Shown piece by piece: positions 32,222 through 43,951 of a stretch of 64,000 nucleotides of DNA. The translations under genes were made by a program, and so were the position numbers. The stretch comes from Epiperipatus broadwayi (Eukaryota > Onychophora > Udeonychophora > Euonychophora > Peripatidae), in assembly GCA_028023455.1 (NCBI GenBank), contig JAQFVV010012511.1, forward strand, positions 3,474,165 through 3,538,164, in the 5' to 3' direction. Below the pieces are notes generated by a model that saw nothing but the letters and a program-made list of their open reading frames with translations, did not search any database and was not told the DNA's origin. The first letter of the stretch is position 1, and every line of letters starts with the position of its first letter.

Positions 32222-34945
32222 ACGTAGAATGTAAAAACTTTACTTGATACAATTTTTTACAAGACGAGAATGGAGAACTGCACTGGTGTCTAAAGAGATG
32301 TCAAGATTTAATATTGATATAACTACTCTTAATGAAACTTATTTTCCAGATGAAGAAAATTTAATAGAAGAGATTGACTACTATAAGTTTTTTTGGAAGG
32401 ATAGATTAGTCGGTGAAAGGATAAAGCATAGTGTTGGATTTGCTGTAAAATATAATTTAGCATCTTCTATTGTTGGAATTCTTTATTATATTAATGAAAT
32501 GGGTAATGATATTAAAACTTGTTTTGCTCAATGGTACTAGTAATCATTTTATTAGTGTCTATGCTCTAACCTTAGAGAATTGAGATAAAGAATGCTTTTA
32601 TTTCTTGCTGGATAGAATTATTATAGCAGTACCATTAAATGATATTTTTTTTTTTTTGGAAACTTTAATGCACATGTTGGAACAAATAATAGACTTTGTT
32701 CGAAAATTGTTGAAACTAACAATATTGGTGCTGTAAACTCAAATGTTCTGTTATTGAATTTTTGCTCAACAGATCACATAACATTGTCTAAGCAGAAAAA
32801 CTGTTATAAAGAAACAAGGATGCAACCACAGTCAAAACAATCACATTTAATAGATTACATTATTATTAGGAATCAGAATATTGTTGGACAGGTCATATAT
32901 TACTACACTCCAATATTAAAATGATATATTAATTAAAAGGTAGATCTTATTCTAATTATATTTACAAAAAAAAAATGATGTATGTTTTTTAGACATGTCT
33001 ATCTATATACTAAATTTTCAACAACTATTAAACACTAAAATTGCAAATTTAGATCTCCAGGATCATCATATTTCTGAAGCATAGGATTCTCTCAAGAAGT
33101 GCCAAGTAAATCTATTCTTGGATCATTAAAAAGAATAATCATGACTGGTCTTACTATCAATGATCTTATTATTAGTGATTAAAAGAAAACACGACATTTC
33201 CTGTTTAGCAGAAGTTAAACAACTGACAAGAAGGCTTATAAATGATTGATGCAAAGAATATACCATCATTCACTGCTTGTGATTACATTAGATCTTTTTT
33301 GATGCATTGAACATATGGACCTGAGAAAGCAGTATCACAATCCCATTGAACTCAGAAATGGCACCCTTTTAAATATGGCAATAATACTTCAAGTGGGTGA
33401 AAAGAGTATTTTGATCATCTCTTGAATAATGATAAAAGAATTGAGATGATGGCTTTTAATGATATATTTATTTTATCCACTCATTTGGATTTGGACAGAA
33501 TTATCCAGCTCAGAGAAGTCAAAAAAGTTCTTTATAATTTCAAGACTTTTGTTGAATAAGTTGCTTCCAATCATAGATGAAAAGTTTCAGATACTCAGTA
33601 TGGTTTTATAAAATCAAGAAGCATTATAGACATAATTTTTGTTGCTAAGAAAATGCAAAAAAAAAGTGTCAAGAACAAAGGAGTAATTTATATATTGCTT
33701 TTATTGATTGGTCAACACATTTGATTCAGTTAATAGGATAGATCTGTGGCATTGTTTAAAATTAGTTGGTTGTCCATCAAACTGTATTTATATTATATAA
33801 CTTCTGCATGCTAGAATGGGAGAAAGAGTTATTACTACAGTTGGAAAATGTGAATCATTTGAAATGAAAACTGCTGTTAAACAAGTATTTATACTTGCTC
33901 CAATACTGTTTTCTATTTTTATGATGGTTGTCTTTGGAACTATTTATAGTGAATGAAACAGGGATCAAGAAGTAATACAGGTTTGATGGTGTAATTTACA
34001 ATTTGAATCAAATAAAAACAAAACAAGAACTTTTACTTCTTGGGTTCTGGTTTTATAGTATGCTGATGATTGTGCTACTTTTACCAATTTTAAAAGATAA
34101 TTTACAGAATGTACTTAATGTTTTGAATGTAATATTTACTAAGTTTTGGTTTAATAATTAATGTTCAACAATCTCATGTTTTTCATAGGCCATTCATAAG
34201 AAAAAAATTCCTCAGCAACTTTTAACATGGATGATTAACAACTTGAGAATGTAAAATAATTTAAATGCCTTCCATAGTTTAACAAGTAAAAAGGTGATCT
34301 TAGATGTTGAAGTAAAACACAGACTCCAATGTATTGCAGCTGCTTTTAATAAGTTAAAAAATAGAATATTTCATCAAAGGGAATAAATAATACATTTAAG
34401 TTAGCTTTATCTAGAACTATTATTTTATTTTATTTGTTATATGGAAGTGAGACTTGGGCACCGTATTGAAGCAGTACGTATTAGAAAAGTTTTATTTAAG
34501 GTTGCCCTGTAAAATTTTAAAAGTACAATAGCAAGATCATAAAAACAAAATATTCTTCAACTTGTTGGATGTGATATTATAGAATCCTGTATTATAAAAT
34601 CACATCTTTGAATTGGACATGTAAAATGAATGAACTATACAAGAGTTAATGAAATGATGTTTTATGGCTTGCACATGGTTTTCGTGAGAGAAGTTGAAAC
34701 CATCTACATTATAAGGATTAATTTCTAAAAATATTCAATTGTTTCTATTGTGAAAATATGGCAGAGAATAGAATACATTGGAGAAATTTAATTAGACATA
34801 TTATTGTATTTTAGAAAGAATAGTTTTTCACAAAAGAAATCACAAAATATTATATAAATAGAAAAATGATCTAGCATGTTCTGTAGGTTGACATATTTGT
34901 GGTTCACAGATTAATTTGTATAATCATTGCAAAACATATTTGTAG
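32222..34945 (+). pseudogene. APE-RT LINE with C-terminal C2H2 finger, near full length, dead
   Basis: A heavily mutated but nearly complete copy of a non-LTR element of the APE-endonuclease type. Endonuclease: NVKTLLDT at about 32228, then an open stretch 32244-32540 with REWRTALVSKEMSRFNIDIT, then TLNETYFPDE with the catalytic Glu. GNFNAHVG near 32665 is next (usually GDFNARVG, the first Asp changed to Asn), then QPQSKQSHLIDYIIIRNQN near 32830. The reverse transcriptase has YGFIKSRSIIDIIFVAKKMQ near 33600; the downstream catalytic region is only a trace (LLYYADDCATF-like near 34060, frame broken). The C-terminal part has LLYGSETWAPY near 34437 and NRIHWRNLIRHI near 34770. The final CSVG, stop, HICGSQINLYNHCKTYL (34878-34945) is a degraded C2H2 finger characteristic of this family. 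Dozens of stops make it an old relic. Confidence 0.82.
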
Positions 34946-36340
34946 TGCAGTTTTTTTTGTCTTTTTTGGAATGGGTATACTCTGTTACAAGTGACTAAAA
35001 TAAGACTAATTTACTTTATTAAAAACTTTATTTGTTATCAGTTAACGATAGAATACTAAATTTTCAAATGTTGTCTTATGTAGATGTACTTGTAAATATG
35101 TATATGCAGAAGATCATAATATCTTCATAGAAATATTAATAATACTTATGATTTACTATCACATTATTTAGAAAGGGAATAAATAAAATACTATGAAATA
35201 CTTAAAACCGGTCACTCTCATCAAATAGTTTTCACAGATGGATCATCAGTTTTTATTTGATCTTATACCCAAATTCCACATAGTTTTCATGAATCAAAAT
35301 TTTGCTTTATCTAATGGCCTACTATGAATTTTATAGTGATGTAAAGGCTCATTTAAAGTTAATGTTCTAAAATTGAGATGCTAGAATTAATTGAGTGATA
35401 AGGAATGGCAAAATACTACTGATGATGATCAAGGGTTAATACAGAATTATGGTATTCAGTTGCCTATTTATCACTTTTTTTTAGGCAGACAACATTGTAA
35501 TAAATTAATTTGGTAATGATAAACTGACCAAGTATTAAGAAATTATAAATATTTTTTATGATAAAATTAAATTATGCAATGTAGTAACTGATATTTATAT
35601 ATTTTCATATCTGGGAAATATGTTCAATTTATTATCAACCAAGTTTTTCATATTTTAAAAATCATATGTTAGGCTATCAAGAATAAAAAACTGTGGTATG
35701 AAATAAAATTTATATGAACCATAATGGTAAATATTTGAAATAGTAATCAAAAGAAAAAAGTAATATACATTTTTTATTTTTTTCCAAATTTATCTTCTTT
35801 TCAACACTTTTTTATTTCACTGAATTCATATAAATATTATATAATTTAATGTTTCATTTTTTTTTTTTCACTGTATAATGAAAAAAAACTGATCATTCAA
35901 AAACTATTAAACAAAATTTAAATGAAATTAAGCTTATATAACAGAACTCTTCTCATTTTTTCAGCTACCCAATATCGCTCACTGATTAGGAATTATTACC
36001 ATTCCATGTATCAACATTATATTTATGAATTAAGTAAGAGTTTTCCTAATTCATTTCTAATAAAATGAAACTAGAAGTCTGCCATACCTAAAAGTCTGGC
36101 CCAACAACTTCTTGAAGATTTTTAAATTACATCCAGGATACGATTTTTTTTCTAATAGCAAGAGAATAACCATCTCATCTATCCTATGTTTGTTGATAAA
36201 TGGATATCTAACTATTTTTATCTAGAGTATGAAAGAAGTATAAAAAATGCTCAAACACTCATTACCAGACAGTTGGAAAGCCTAATGAACAATGCCTTCT
36301 CTTAATTGTTTTTCTATTATAGGTTGTTAAAATATATATA
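34946..36340. other. AT-rich sequence, no gene seen
   Basis: No open frame or known motif. Confidence 0.45.
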
Positions 36341-36344
36341 TTTT

Positions 36345-36444
36345 ATATGTCATAGCATCAGCCGGGACACGAACCCACACCCGTCTGCAACCAACTAATT
36401 GGTTGCAAGGCGGGTGCGACGACCTCCCAGCTAACAACGCTTGA
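36345..36444 (-). repeat. tRNA-derived SINE, family A, second copy
   Basis: Minus-strand B box GGTTCGTGTCC at 36365-36375 and A box TTAGCTGGGAGG at about 36423-36434, with the family ending atgctatgacatat at 36345-36358. Flanked on both sides by a similar A/T run (aatatattt), possibly a target duplication. Close relative of 16636-16742. Confidence 0.82.
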
Positions 36445-36787
36445 CTAAAAAATATTTTTATCACTTTAACGCTGTTTTAACTACTATTAATATTAACAAA
36501 TTATTTATATTTAAAATTATATTGATGAAGATTACACATAATTTAATAAATTATTAAACATTTTTTTCAATCTTCTTTTCACGAAAACACATTGCTTTAA
36601 TTATTTTTTCCCCGCATATCTTTTTATATAATAATAAGTGAATATATAATAAAAGGGTGAACAAATTTTATTTTATTTTTTATGGAGCTTATTTTGTTAA
36701 TAAGCAATAAAATTTTAATTAAAAAACTGATAAGAATAAATATCATCATATGATATAGAAAAAATAAATGAACATTAACTACTAAAC

Positions 36788-36788
<1 letters not shown>
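36445..36788. other. AT-rich sequence, no gene seen
   Basis: Nothing recognisable. Confidence 0.4.
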
Positions 36789-37011
<223 letters not shown>

Positions 37012-37697
37012 TTTCAAAAAGGGGAACTTTATTCAATCTAGAAAACAGGTTACATTAATAATTTTTATATACATACATTTACACTGATATTTCCAAGGAT
37101 TCTATATATTGGGTTTGAGTTCTTTCCAAGTTCTTACATATATATATATACCTGGTGAGCGATGGATTGTTTATCCTAAGTTATCATTTATTGATTCATG
37201 GATTTTTTGCTGTCCATTTTCTTGTTTTCTTTTTAAGTCTATTGTTGAGGAAAGGCAGAACTATTAGAGATTTGACCGTTGTTTTACAAGTGACCAAGTA
37301 GCTGCAAAAATGTCTGGGTGTGCTATTTTATTGTCTCTGGTTTTTAATTGTGCTAACTTGTTGTGAAAAGTTGATGGATGCCACCTTGTATTGTTGCCAA
37401 AAGCAAATGTGCATCGTGTGCACCAAAATGCATAAAGTACGAAGGTTGCTGCTCAGATTGTTGGGGTGGATGTTCTGCAGAATGGACTGATAATATCTTG
37501 CAGGGAGATGTTTGGTTTTCTGTATATATTTGTTATTTCATGCCAAATATTGTTTAATGCTGGGCAGTTGTAAAACAGATGTTGAGTTTCTTCTGCTTGG
37601 TGGCATAGCGTGCAGAAGGGGTCTATTTTTGTATATAATTGTCTGTATCTTAAGAAATATGATGTTGGCAAAGCATATAGATTTAGTTTAGTTTTTA
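37012..37697 (-). mobile_element. LINE 3' end with zf-RVT module and simple-repeat tail
   Basis: The minus strand encodes ALPTSYFLRYRQLY, then FCTLCHQAEETQHLFYNCPA (37610-37550), a C-x2-C-x8-H-x4-C zinc-binding zf-RVT module. In a second frame ATFVLYAFWCTRCTFAFGNN follows, ending at a TAA near 37264. The 3' UTR is about 250 bp with AATAAA (plus-strand tttatt at 37028-37033) 16 bases before a (CAT)n(AAT)n tail. The 5' end is truncated at about 37697, again beside an (ATT)n run. The tail arrangement LPT..FL.YR then zf-RVT then FVLYA.W..RC resembles that of the LINE at 18594-21192, suggesting a related clade but a different family. Confidence 0.82.
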
Positions 37698-37760
37698 TTA
37701 TTATTATTATTATTATAATATTAATTTATAAATATATAATATTAATAATAAAATAATATT

Positions 37761-37802
<42 letters not shown>
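37698..37802. repeat. (ATT)n/(TAA)n simple repeat cluster
   Basis: Short ATT run at 37697-37717 and a 34-bp TAA run at 37767-37800, divided by degenerate AT sequence. It is probably the target-site side of the LINE insertion. Confidence 0.85.
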
Positions 37803-38039
37803 TTGTACTAATATAAAAAATATTTTTCAATACAATTTCTGTTACATAACATAAATGTAAATTCAATGGCTGCTAAACTTAATTATTTTTTAATTAGCTG
37901 TATTTTTATTGACCATAAGATGTAAAATGTATTGGTATTGGTTGATTAGATATGCACTCTGTATTTGTAAACAATTTACGAACCAACATTATTTTATAAA
38001 ACATAATAATTACATTTTCTGAAATAATTACATTATAAA

Positions 38040-38470
38040 TGTTAGTGCGTATCGCTGGAATGTGCTCAAACTAAGCTTCTGATTTCCAAAACAACATGCA
38101 ACCTCAGCCATTTAATTTGTCTTGTAGCTGCTCTCATGCAAAGTGCCTTTTTGTGTGAATTCTGTGAAATTATGCTTGTCACTACACTTTTGCAATTTTT
38201 TTCACATTCCAAACTGTCTAAGGAAGTGCGGTGACAGGCTTACAATTATTAGTATTAATACTACACCAGATAGGGTGTAAGATCATTACCTTGAATGCAG
38301 ATTACAAGAGTTATGGTCAGTTGAGTTCCATACACCCTCACATGATACCATAGCGATCTGTGAAATGTGTGCATTTGCATAGTGTCGTGAAGCACATCAG
38401 TGGGCCATAATATTTGTGTGCCACACAATATAGGTCCGCAATGGCTAATATGAACATCACTGTTCTATAG
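38040..38470. other. Less AT-rich unassigned block
   Basis: Composition is closer to balanced than the flanks, with words such as gaagtgcggtgacaggct and catagcgatctgtgaaatgt. Neither strand gives a long frame. It looks like part of an old repeat or transposon, but I recognise no family. Confidence 0.3.
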
Positions 38471-38510
38471 GCTGTAAACTTTGGGACACGTAAATGGCAT
38501 TTTTATGTGT

Positions 38511-38600
38511 TTTTTCATGTGTCATAGCATCGGCCGGGAAGTGAACTCCCTAACCCAGGACAACTCCTTGTAAGGCAGCTGTCGACCACCAATGCTTGAC
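38511..38600 (-). repeat. tRNA-derived SINE, family A, internally deleted copy with target duplication
   Basis: Minus strand: ccggccgatgctatgacac end and gggagttcacttcccggc B-box region are present. The A-box side is shortened (ggtggtcgacagctgcctta). The direct repeat atgtgtttt at 38505-38513 and 38603-38611 looks like a target-site duplication. Confidence 0.8.
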
Positions 38601-38611
38601 AAATGTGTTTT

Positions 38612-40640
38612 AACACACAAACAACACCATCAAGCGGCATGCATGACACAACCAGTACGAATGTATTTTCTATAATTGTAGAAATATAATTCAACAAATG
38701 GCATTATTTAACAACTAAAATAACTGAATCTTTTTTTTTTAAATTTTTATAACAGTTTTCTGAAAAGGAGAGTCTCTGTTTGATCTTAGGCTGAGTGTAC
38801 TTGAAAATGTTCTCAATAATTTGGGATATCTTTTTTTCAGATAACCTATCTATAACCAGCCATTTAGTACTTTTATTGTCAAAAATGTGAAGTTAAATCT
38901 ATAAGGTACAAAATTGCTATTATTATTTGAAAGTTTAACCAAAAGTTAAACCCAGAAGAAAACCTTATTTATCAACTGCTCTACAATATTGTTAGAAACA
39001 GGACATAGCTTAGTTGTTACTGTATCCATTTTGCTAATTATCTGAGATTTTAAGTTCATACCAAGTAAAACTTTTTTTAGATTCCAAACAATCATAGGGT
39101 TTTGTTTTTAAGGTCGCCAACCCATAGCAGCTAGACATCCATTTCATGGTTGGTAATTGATTTTTTAGCTATTTTTAAAAAATAAAATATGGAAGGAAAT
39201 TATTAAAATCTTAACTTTGAAAGTTGGTTAACCAGGTGAATAATGCTTTCACTTTCACTGTTCCTTTCTGCAGAGCAATTTGTGGGATAAGCCTTTGCTT
39301 TTAGAGAGAAAAAAAAGTGGGGAAAGGAGGGATCTCTAATATAAAAATACAATACTAAAAAATAAAGATCTCTATTTACTGTTAATTACCAGATCTTGGT
39401 CAAATGGCTTGATTTCTATGCTTATGTAGCCACTGTCTGTAATAATCTATTTAAAAGCTCTTAGAAAATTTTTCTAAACAAATTAATACTAGAATTTATA
39501 TTTTTTGTTATAGTAAGTAGCTTTAACATTTGGAGAAATTTATTCAAAATTTTATTATGTAGATATTTTTATTTATTTGATGAAAAATATATTTTTATTT
39601 ATTTACAGATTCTTATCTCCATCATCCCCCTTCATCTCGACCCTCCCCCCCCTCCTTTTTAACTATCTTTTTATGTGTATTTTAATCAATGTAAAGAGGA
39701 TTGTATTGGAATTTAACTTATAAATATTCATAACAATAATCATAAATGACTGTAATGCAAGTTATATATGTGTGTGTCATTTTCTAATCGTATATACATC
39801 TCATCATAATTTAATCTCCACCTAAGTAATAAGTATATAGCTAGGAAAAGAAAAAAAATGATTTTAGCATTAGCAAATTTGAACTGAAGGAAATTTCACA
39901 GCTAGACACTATTGATAATTCAAATCAGGTGGTACTTTGTTTCTCCACCCTTAATTTGTCACTTTATCAGATAGCGTTTCTTTAACCCTATTCTGTCTTA
40001 ATAATTTAGGCTCTTTTTAACAAACTTTATTTCATAGCAGTTATCATAATTACTTTTATTCAACTTACATAGTGTTTTTTTTTTATGTGTGTGTTTATTG
40101 TATACATATATATGTTTGTAAATAAATACATCATATTTATGCTGGAAAGTAGTTTTATTAATACTAAAGAGTCTCCATGATCTTTTATGAAATATAAAAT
40201 CAATATTGATTGCTTCTCATTAACATAAGTAATTAAAACATTTAATAATTACATTAAAAGTTTTCACTGTTTAGCTTTACCATTATGTGTACAATAATAT
40301 AAATATTGCTTTAACTGATTCTATTTTAATTAATTTATTCACAGATATACAATATTATGTGTTTTATTAATATATTGTCCCTTTTTTTTTTACTTTTGTG
40401 TGTTTTTCAAACTAAACCAAAATTGCTACAAGAATTTCAAATACTATAAAAATATGGGCAGACATCTTGGATTTTTTTATTTTAATTTTGTTTGATAGGT
40501 AAATTTAAGATATTTTTATAATAAGTCAATTAAAGAAGATGGAATTATAATTTAAATAATAATAATGTATGATTAATGCTTCTTGAGATCGTGTGGTGAA
40601 CCACAAGTGATATAGATTGAATAGAATAGTTTCATTCAAT
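38612..40640. other. AT-rich sequence, no gene seen
   Basis: Nothing recognisable. One pyrimidine-rich C run near 39625-39655 (ccatcccccttcatctcgac, ccctccccccc). Confidence 0.45.
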
Positions 40641-40647
40641 TGACCAA

Positions 40648-40735
40648 AGTGATTTTTTTTTTTATTTGGCCAGATTTCAATCCAGGAACTTTTAGCTCTT
40701 GATTCCTCTGTTGTGCCACTGTGAAAAACCACATT
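40648..40735 (-). repeat. tRNA-derived SINE, family C, with poly(A)
   Basis: Minus strand: agtggcacaacagaggaatc (A-box region), then gctaaaagttcctggattga and aatctggcc (B-box region), then a poly(A) of about 11. The linker is shared with 14934-14995. The 68-codon frame over it (40526-40732) is not a gene. Confidence 0.6.
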
Positions 40736-40796
40736 TTATGAAAAAGAGAAATGTTCTGCCTTTTATAATTTTTTAACATTTTTTTTAGTTTTATAA

Positions 40797-41278
40797 CACC
40801 ATTGATAGATATATCATATTTCTATGGGTGTTGAGCCCATGGTTTATCTTTTAAAGATAATTATCTAAATCATCCATAAATGAATTACTAGAATTTCTTT
40901 AAGAATATTTTTTTAAATTCAAAATCAAACGTAATAGGTCTAAAAAATAATTTATTGTTTAAAGTTAATATATAATGACAACATCAGTTATAATTATAAT
41001 TTAAAAAATTATACTGGACAGAACTTATAAGTATAATTGATGTTAAAACCACATGATATGAAAAAAGAAAAAAGTTCTGTCCAGTATATTTTTAAAAAAT
41101 TATATTTATAATTGATGTTGTCATTATATATTAGCTTTAAACAATAAATTATTTTTGAAGCATTATTAAGTTTGATTTTGAGTTTAAAAAAATTTACTAA
41201 AGAAATTCTCTAGTAATTCGTTTTTGGATGATAAACCATGGACTCAGCACCCATAAGAGTATGATATATCAGTGGTGA
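40797..41278. repeat. Hairpin: about 215-bp inverted-repeat arms, 45-bp loop
   Basis: Left arm 40797-41026 pairs with right arm 41072-41278. Examples: caccattgatagatatatca against tgatatatcagtggtg; gttgagcccatggtttatc against gataaaccatggactcagc; aatttattgtttaaagtta against agctttaaacaataaatta; atactggacagaactt against aagttctgtccagtat. No coding frame. A palindromic MITE or foldback element is likely, with ends CACCA(T/C)TGATA. Confidence 0.88.
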
Positions 41279-41766
41279 AGGCAATATCATGTAGCAATAT
41301 TTTATTTTTACATTACATAATGCTGTTAATGACAACTGAGATTAATTTTTAAAATGAAAACTCATTAAAAATTATAGCAATTAATAAAATTATCATATAT
41401 TTGCATTTTTTTTTTTTTTTAAAAAAGAGAGAAGTAAAAAAAACAAAAACAAAAGTATTAAAAAATAACAATTTAGTTTTTAAAATCGAATACAGTACAG
41501 CTATAAAATTTGGAGTTTTCTTATAAAAGGAAATATTTTATAACTTTAAAAAAATTCCTTTTATTCTTGTAATATATACTGATGGATTGTTGGTATTTGG
41601 AAAAAAATTCAAAATTTATTTAATCCAAAATTGAGTTCAGGTCAAAGACATGAAAGGTATATGCCATGATATTTCTTATGCATATATACACATTATAATT
41701 ATAATTGAAATAATAAATTTAATTTACATATATACACATGTACACACACACACACATATATATATA
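41279..41766. other. AT-rich sequence ending in a CA/TA microsatellite
   Basis: No gene. (CA)n(TA)n run at about 41741-41766 forms the left flank of the LTR element. Confidence 0.5.
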
Positions 41767-43406
41767 TTTTAACGATCGGGGAAGGAGACTTACGTAAACT
41801 GCACTACGGGGCGCCATCTAGGCATTTGAACCTAGAAAAATTTATAAAGTAGGCAGATACGTAAGTCAAAAAAAAAAAAAAAAAAAATTTTTTTTTCTTA
41901 AATTTTGCATCCGGTCGTTAGCCCATGTCACTAGCTCAGGGAGTAGCAGAGATTTTAAAACATTTATAAGTTTCAATAGACTTCTATTCTCAAAGTATAT
42001 ATTAAATATTTAGAACAATAAAACAAAAGAAGCCACAGCCAGTAATTAACACACAAATAGATTTTTATTAACGCACATTTAAAATTGAAGATTAAATTTA
42101 TTTTTAGATTTTAACATTAATATTTTTTTTTTTAAAATTTAAATTATTATTTTAAATAGATCGCACAGATTTGCTTTAAAATGTTGGGTATAGATCGCCT
42201 ACATAGATTCCATGGTCAAAAACATTTCAAATAAACATAAATGATCAAAATACAAAATTATTGATGCCGACAATCGCAGAGGGAAACTTATAAGTAACCC
42301 AATAGTATTCAACCGTAAGATACTTGCGTTGTCACCAATAACTTAAAAGACATCCGAATAAATACATTTTAGATACTCACCGTAAGGTATCATTATTTAT
42401 CGAATGTCTATATATTTTGATAAAATATGAAAACCAAAATATAATTAACCGCAAACGAATCCATGCAAGCGTCTATATCAACTTAAATTTAATACATTTT
42501 AGTTAAAACATAATACACACACACAAAAAAAATGAACTGGAAATGATTGCTTAAACATCTACATAAAAAAATAGCAATAATTGAATTTGCATTCTTTAAG
42601 TCAGATAAGAGTTATTTTCAGTTATTAATTACTTGCAACTTTAGGAAAGTTCTTATTAGATAGACACAATAGTTTATACTTTACGGATTTAGTAGATTGA
42701 GAAGTCCATCTTCGTGATCACTTTCGTAGATTTTGTCCTTTGAAATGAAACTGCGACTTGCCATGCATTTGGTCAGGAACTGTCATCCAGAGGCCTCAAC
42801 TGGTTGTCCGGAAAATTAAATTTATTGCAGACTTCCACATCGTGAAAATCTGCAATATAGCTAGTTATAACGATCTATTCATAGTCAGCTCTCAGATAAC
42901 AATTATAATAATAATTTGGCTTTTATATTTTTATTAGTCTCTTATCATTAGATCTTGAGATTCAACGAGCAAGACGTCACTAATCCATTCGTGTTTCAGT
43001 TATGGTCCGTGCTGTTATTTTCGTGTTTGGATTGGTCATTTAATTCCTTTGTATTCTCTTATCTGACCATTTAATTTATTTTACATGCCTCACGAGGTAG
43101 TTTGCTTTTGAACAATCATTTAATTAATAAGACAATCATTTCCATTTTCTAAGACTATAGAAATCAACATTATTTCTATTTTTAAAATATCAATCTTTAT
43201 ATCTTTACTTTTTACAAAAAAAATTACTTTCAAATATTTTTATTTTTTAAAAGTTTTTAAAGTTGTCCATCATGCGATCTATATATATTAAACAACTTTT
43301 AATTTTCAGTTTTTTAAGTTTTTTTTTTCTTTTTAATAAATCAAATTTTATTTACGATCTTTTTATTTTCATTTTAAAATAATGTAACGGCATATATTCC
43401 GTTACA
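41767..43406 (-). repeat. LTR, left copy (3' LTR in element orientation)
   Basis: 1640 bp, matching 43952-45582 at an offset of 2185 bp. Only about ten differences are visible: homopolymer lengths, ccacagcc against ccactgcc, aaatttaat against aaatataat, gaaactgcgact against gaaacgact and a few single bases. This puts identity around 99 percent. The terminal palindrome gtaacggcatatattccgttac (22 bases split as gtaacggcata / tattccgttac) ends the LTR at 43385-43406. No coding frame. Confidence 0.92.
41787..41867. other. Conserved stem-loop near the inner end of the LTR
   Basis: 41787-41806 (gacttacgtaaactgcacta) pairs with 41849-41867 (gtaggcagatacgtaagtc), with an inner hairpin ctagg...cctag at 41818-41835. 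On the minus strand the loop contains ggttcaaatgcc, close to a Pol III B box, and atggcgcccc. The same structure is in the other LTR at about 43971-44050. Confidence 0.55.
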
Positions 43407-43951
43407 TATCAGTAAACTTCCTCAAAAACAAAAACATTAAAAAAAAAAAAGAATTTACTTAGTGTTAGTAATGACGTTACACAAATTGATTATACTAATT
43501 TTTTTTTTTTTTAAAAGACAAAACTTTGGTTATTAATGAAAAGACATAACTTTGGTTAGTAATTACAAGAAAAAATGCTGACTATTCTTTCCTTTTCACC
43601 CCAGCTGAGATTACACCTCCTCCCTCAAGTGTTCCCTTTTCCCTACATTTCATTATTAACTTAGGCAAGACTTTTTTTTTTTTTTAATTAAATTATGATT
43701 TATATTAATTGTTACATTTTATTCCTCGCATTTATTTCTACATATACGCAATTTTCTTACTGGCAGTACTTTTTACACAAACTTCATAACTTTATATAAT
43801 ACAAACAATATATTCTGATTTCAGAAAAATATTACAGGCTTCATTTTCAATGTATATACTCATTTTTAAAGAAAAATCTTACTGGCATAATTTATTTTTA
43901 ACATTCTCAGGGCACCTGGTTTATTAAAGATCGGGCCCACGTTGGGAGCCA
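43407..43951 (-). other. Interior of the LTR element, non-coding
   Basis: 545 bp, AT-rich, no frame resembling gag or pol on either strand. A purine-rich patch on the minus strand (from plus-strand cctcctccctcaagtgttcc near 43616-43640) could belong to a packaging region. No convincing polypurine tract precedes the LTR at 43407. Confidence 0.7.
43933..43951 (-). promoter_or_regulatory. Primer-binding site, probably for tRNA-Lys
   Basis: The minus strand reads tggctcccaacgtgggccc, starting directly beside the LTR. It differs at few positions from the primer-binding site complementary to the 3' end of tRNA-Lys(CUU), as known from retroelements. Its position at the LTR edge is as expected. Confidence 0.65.
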
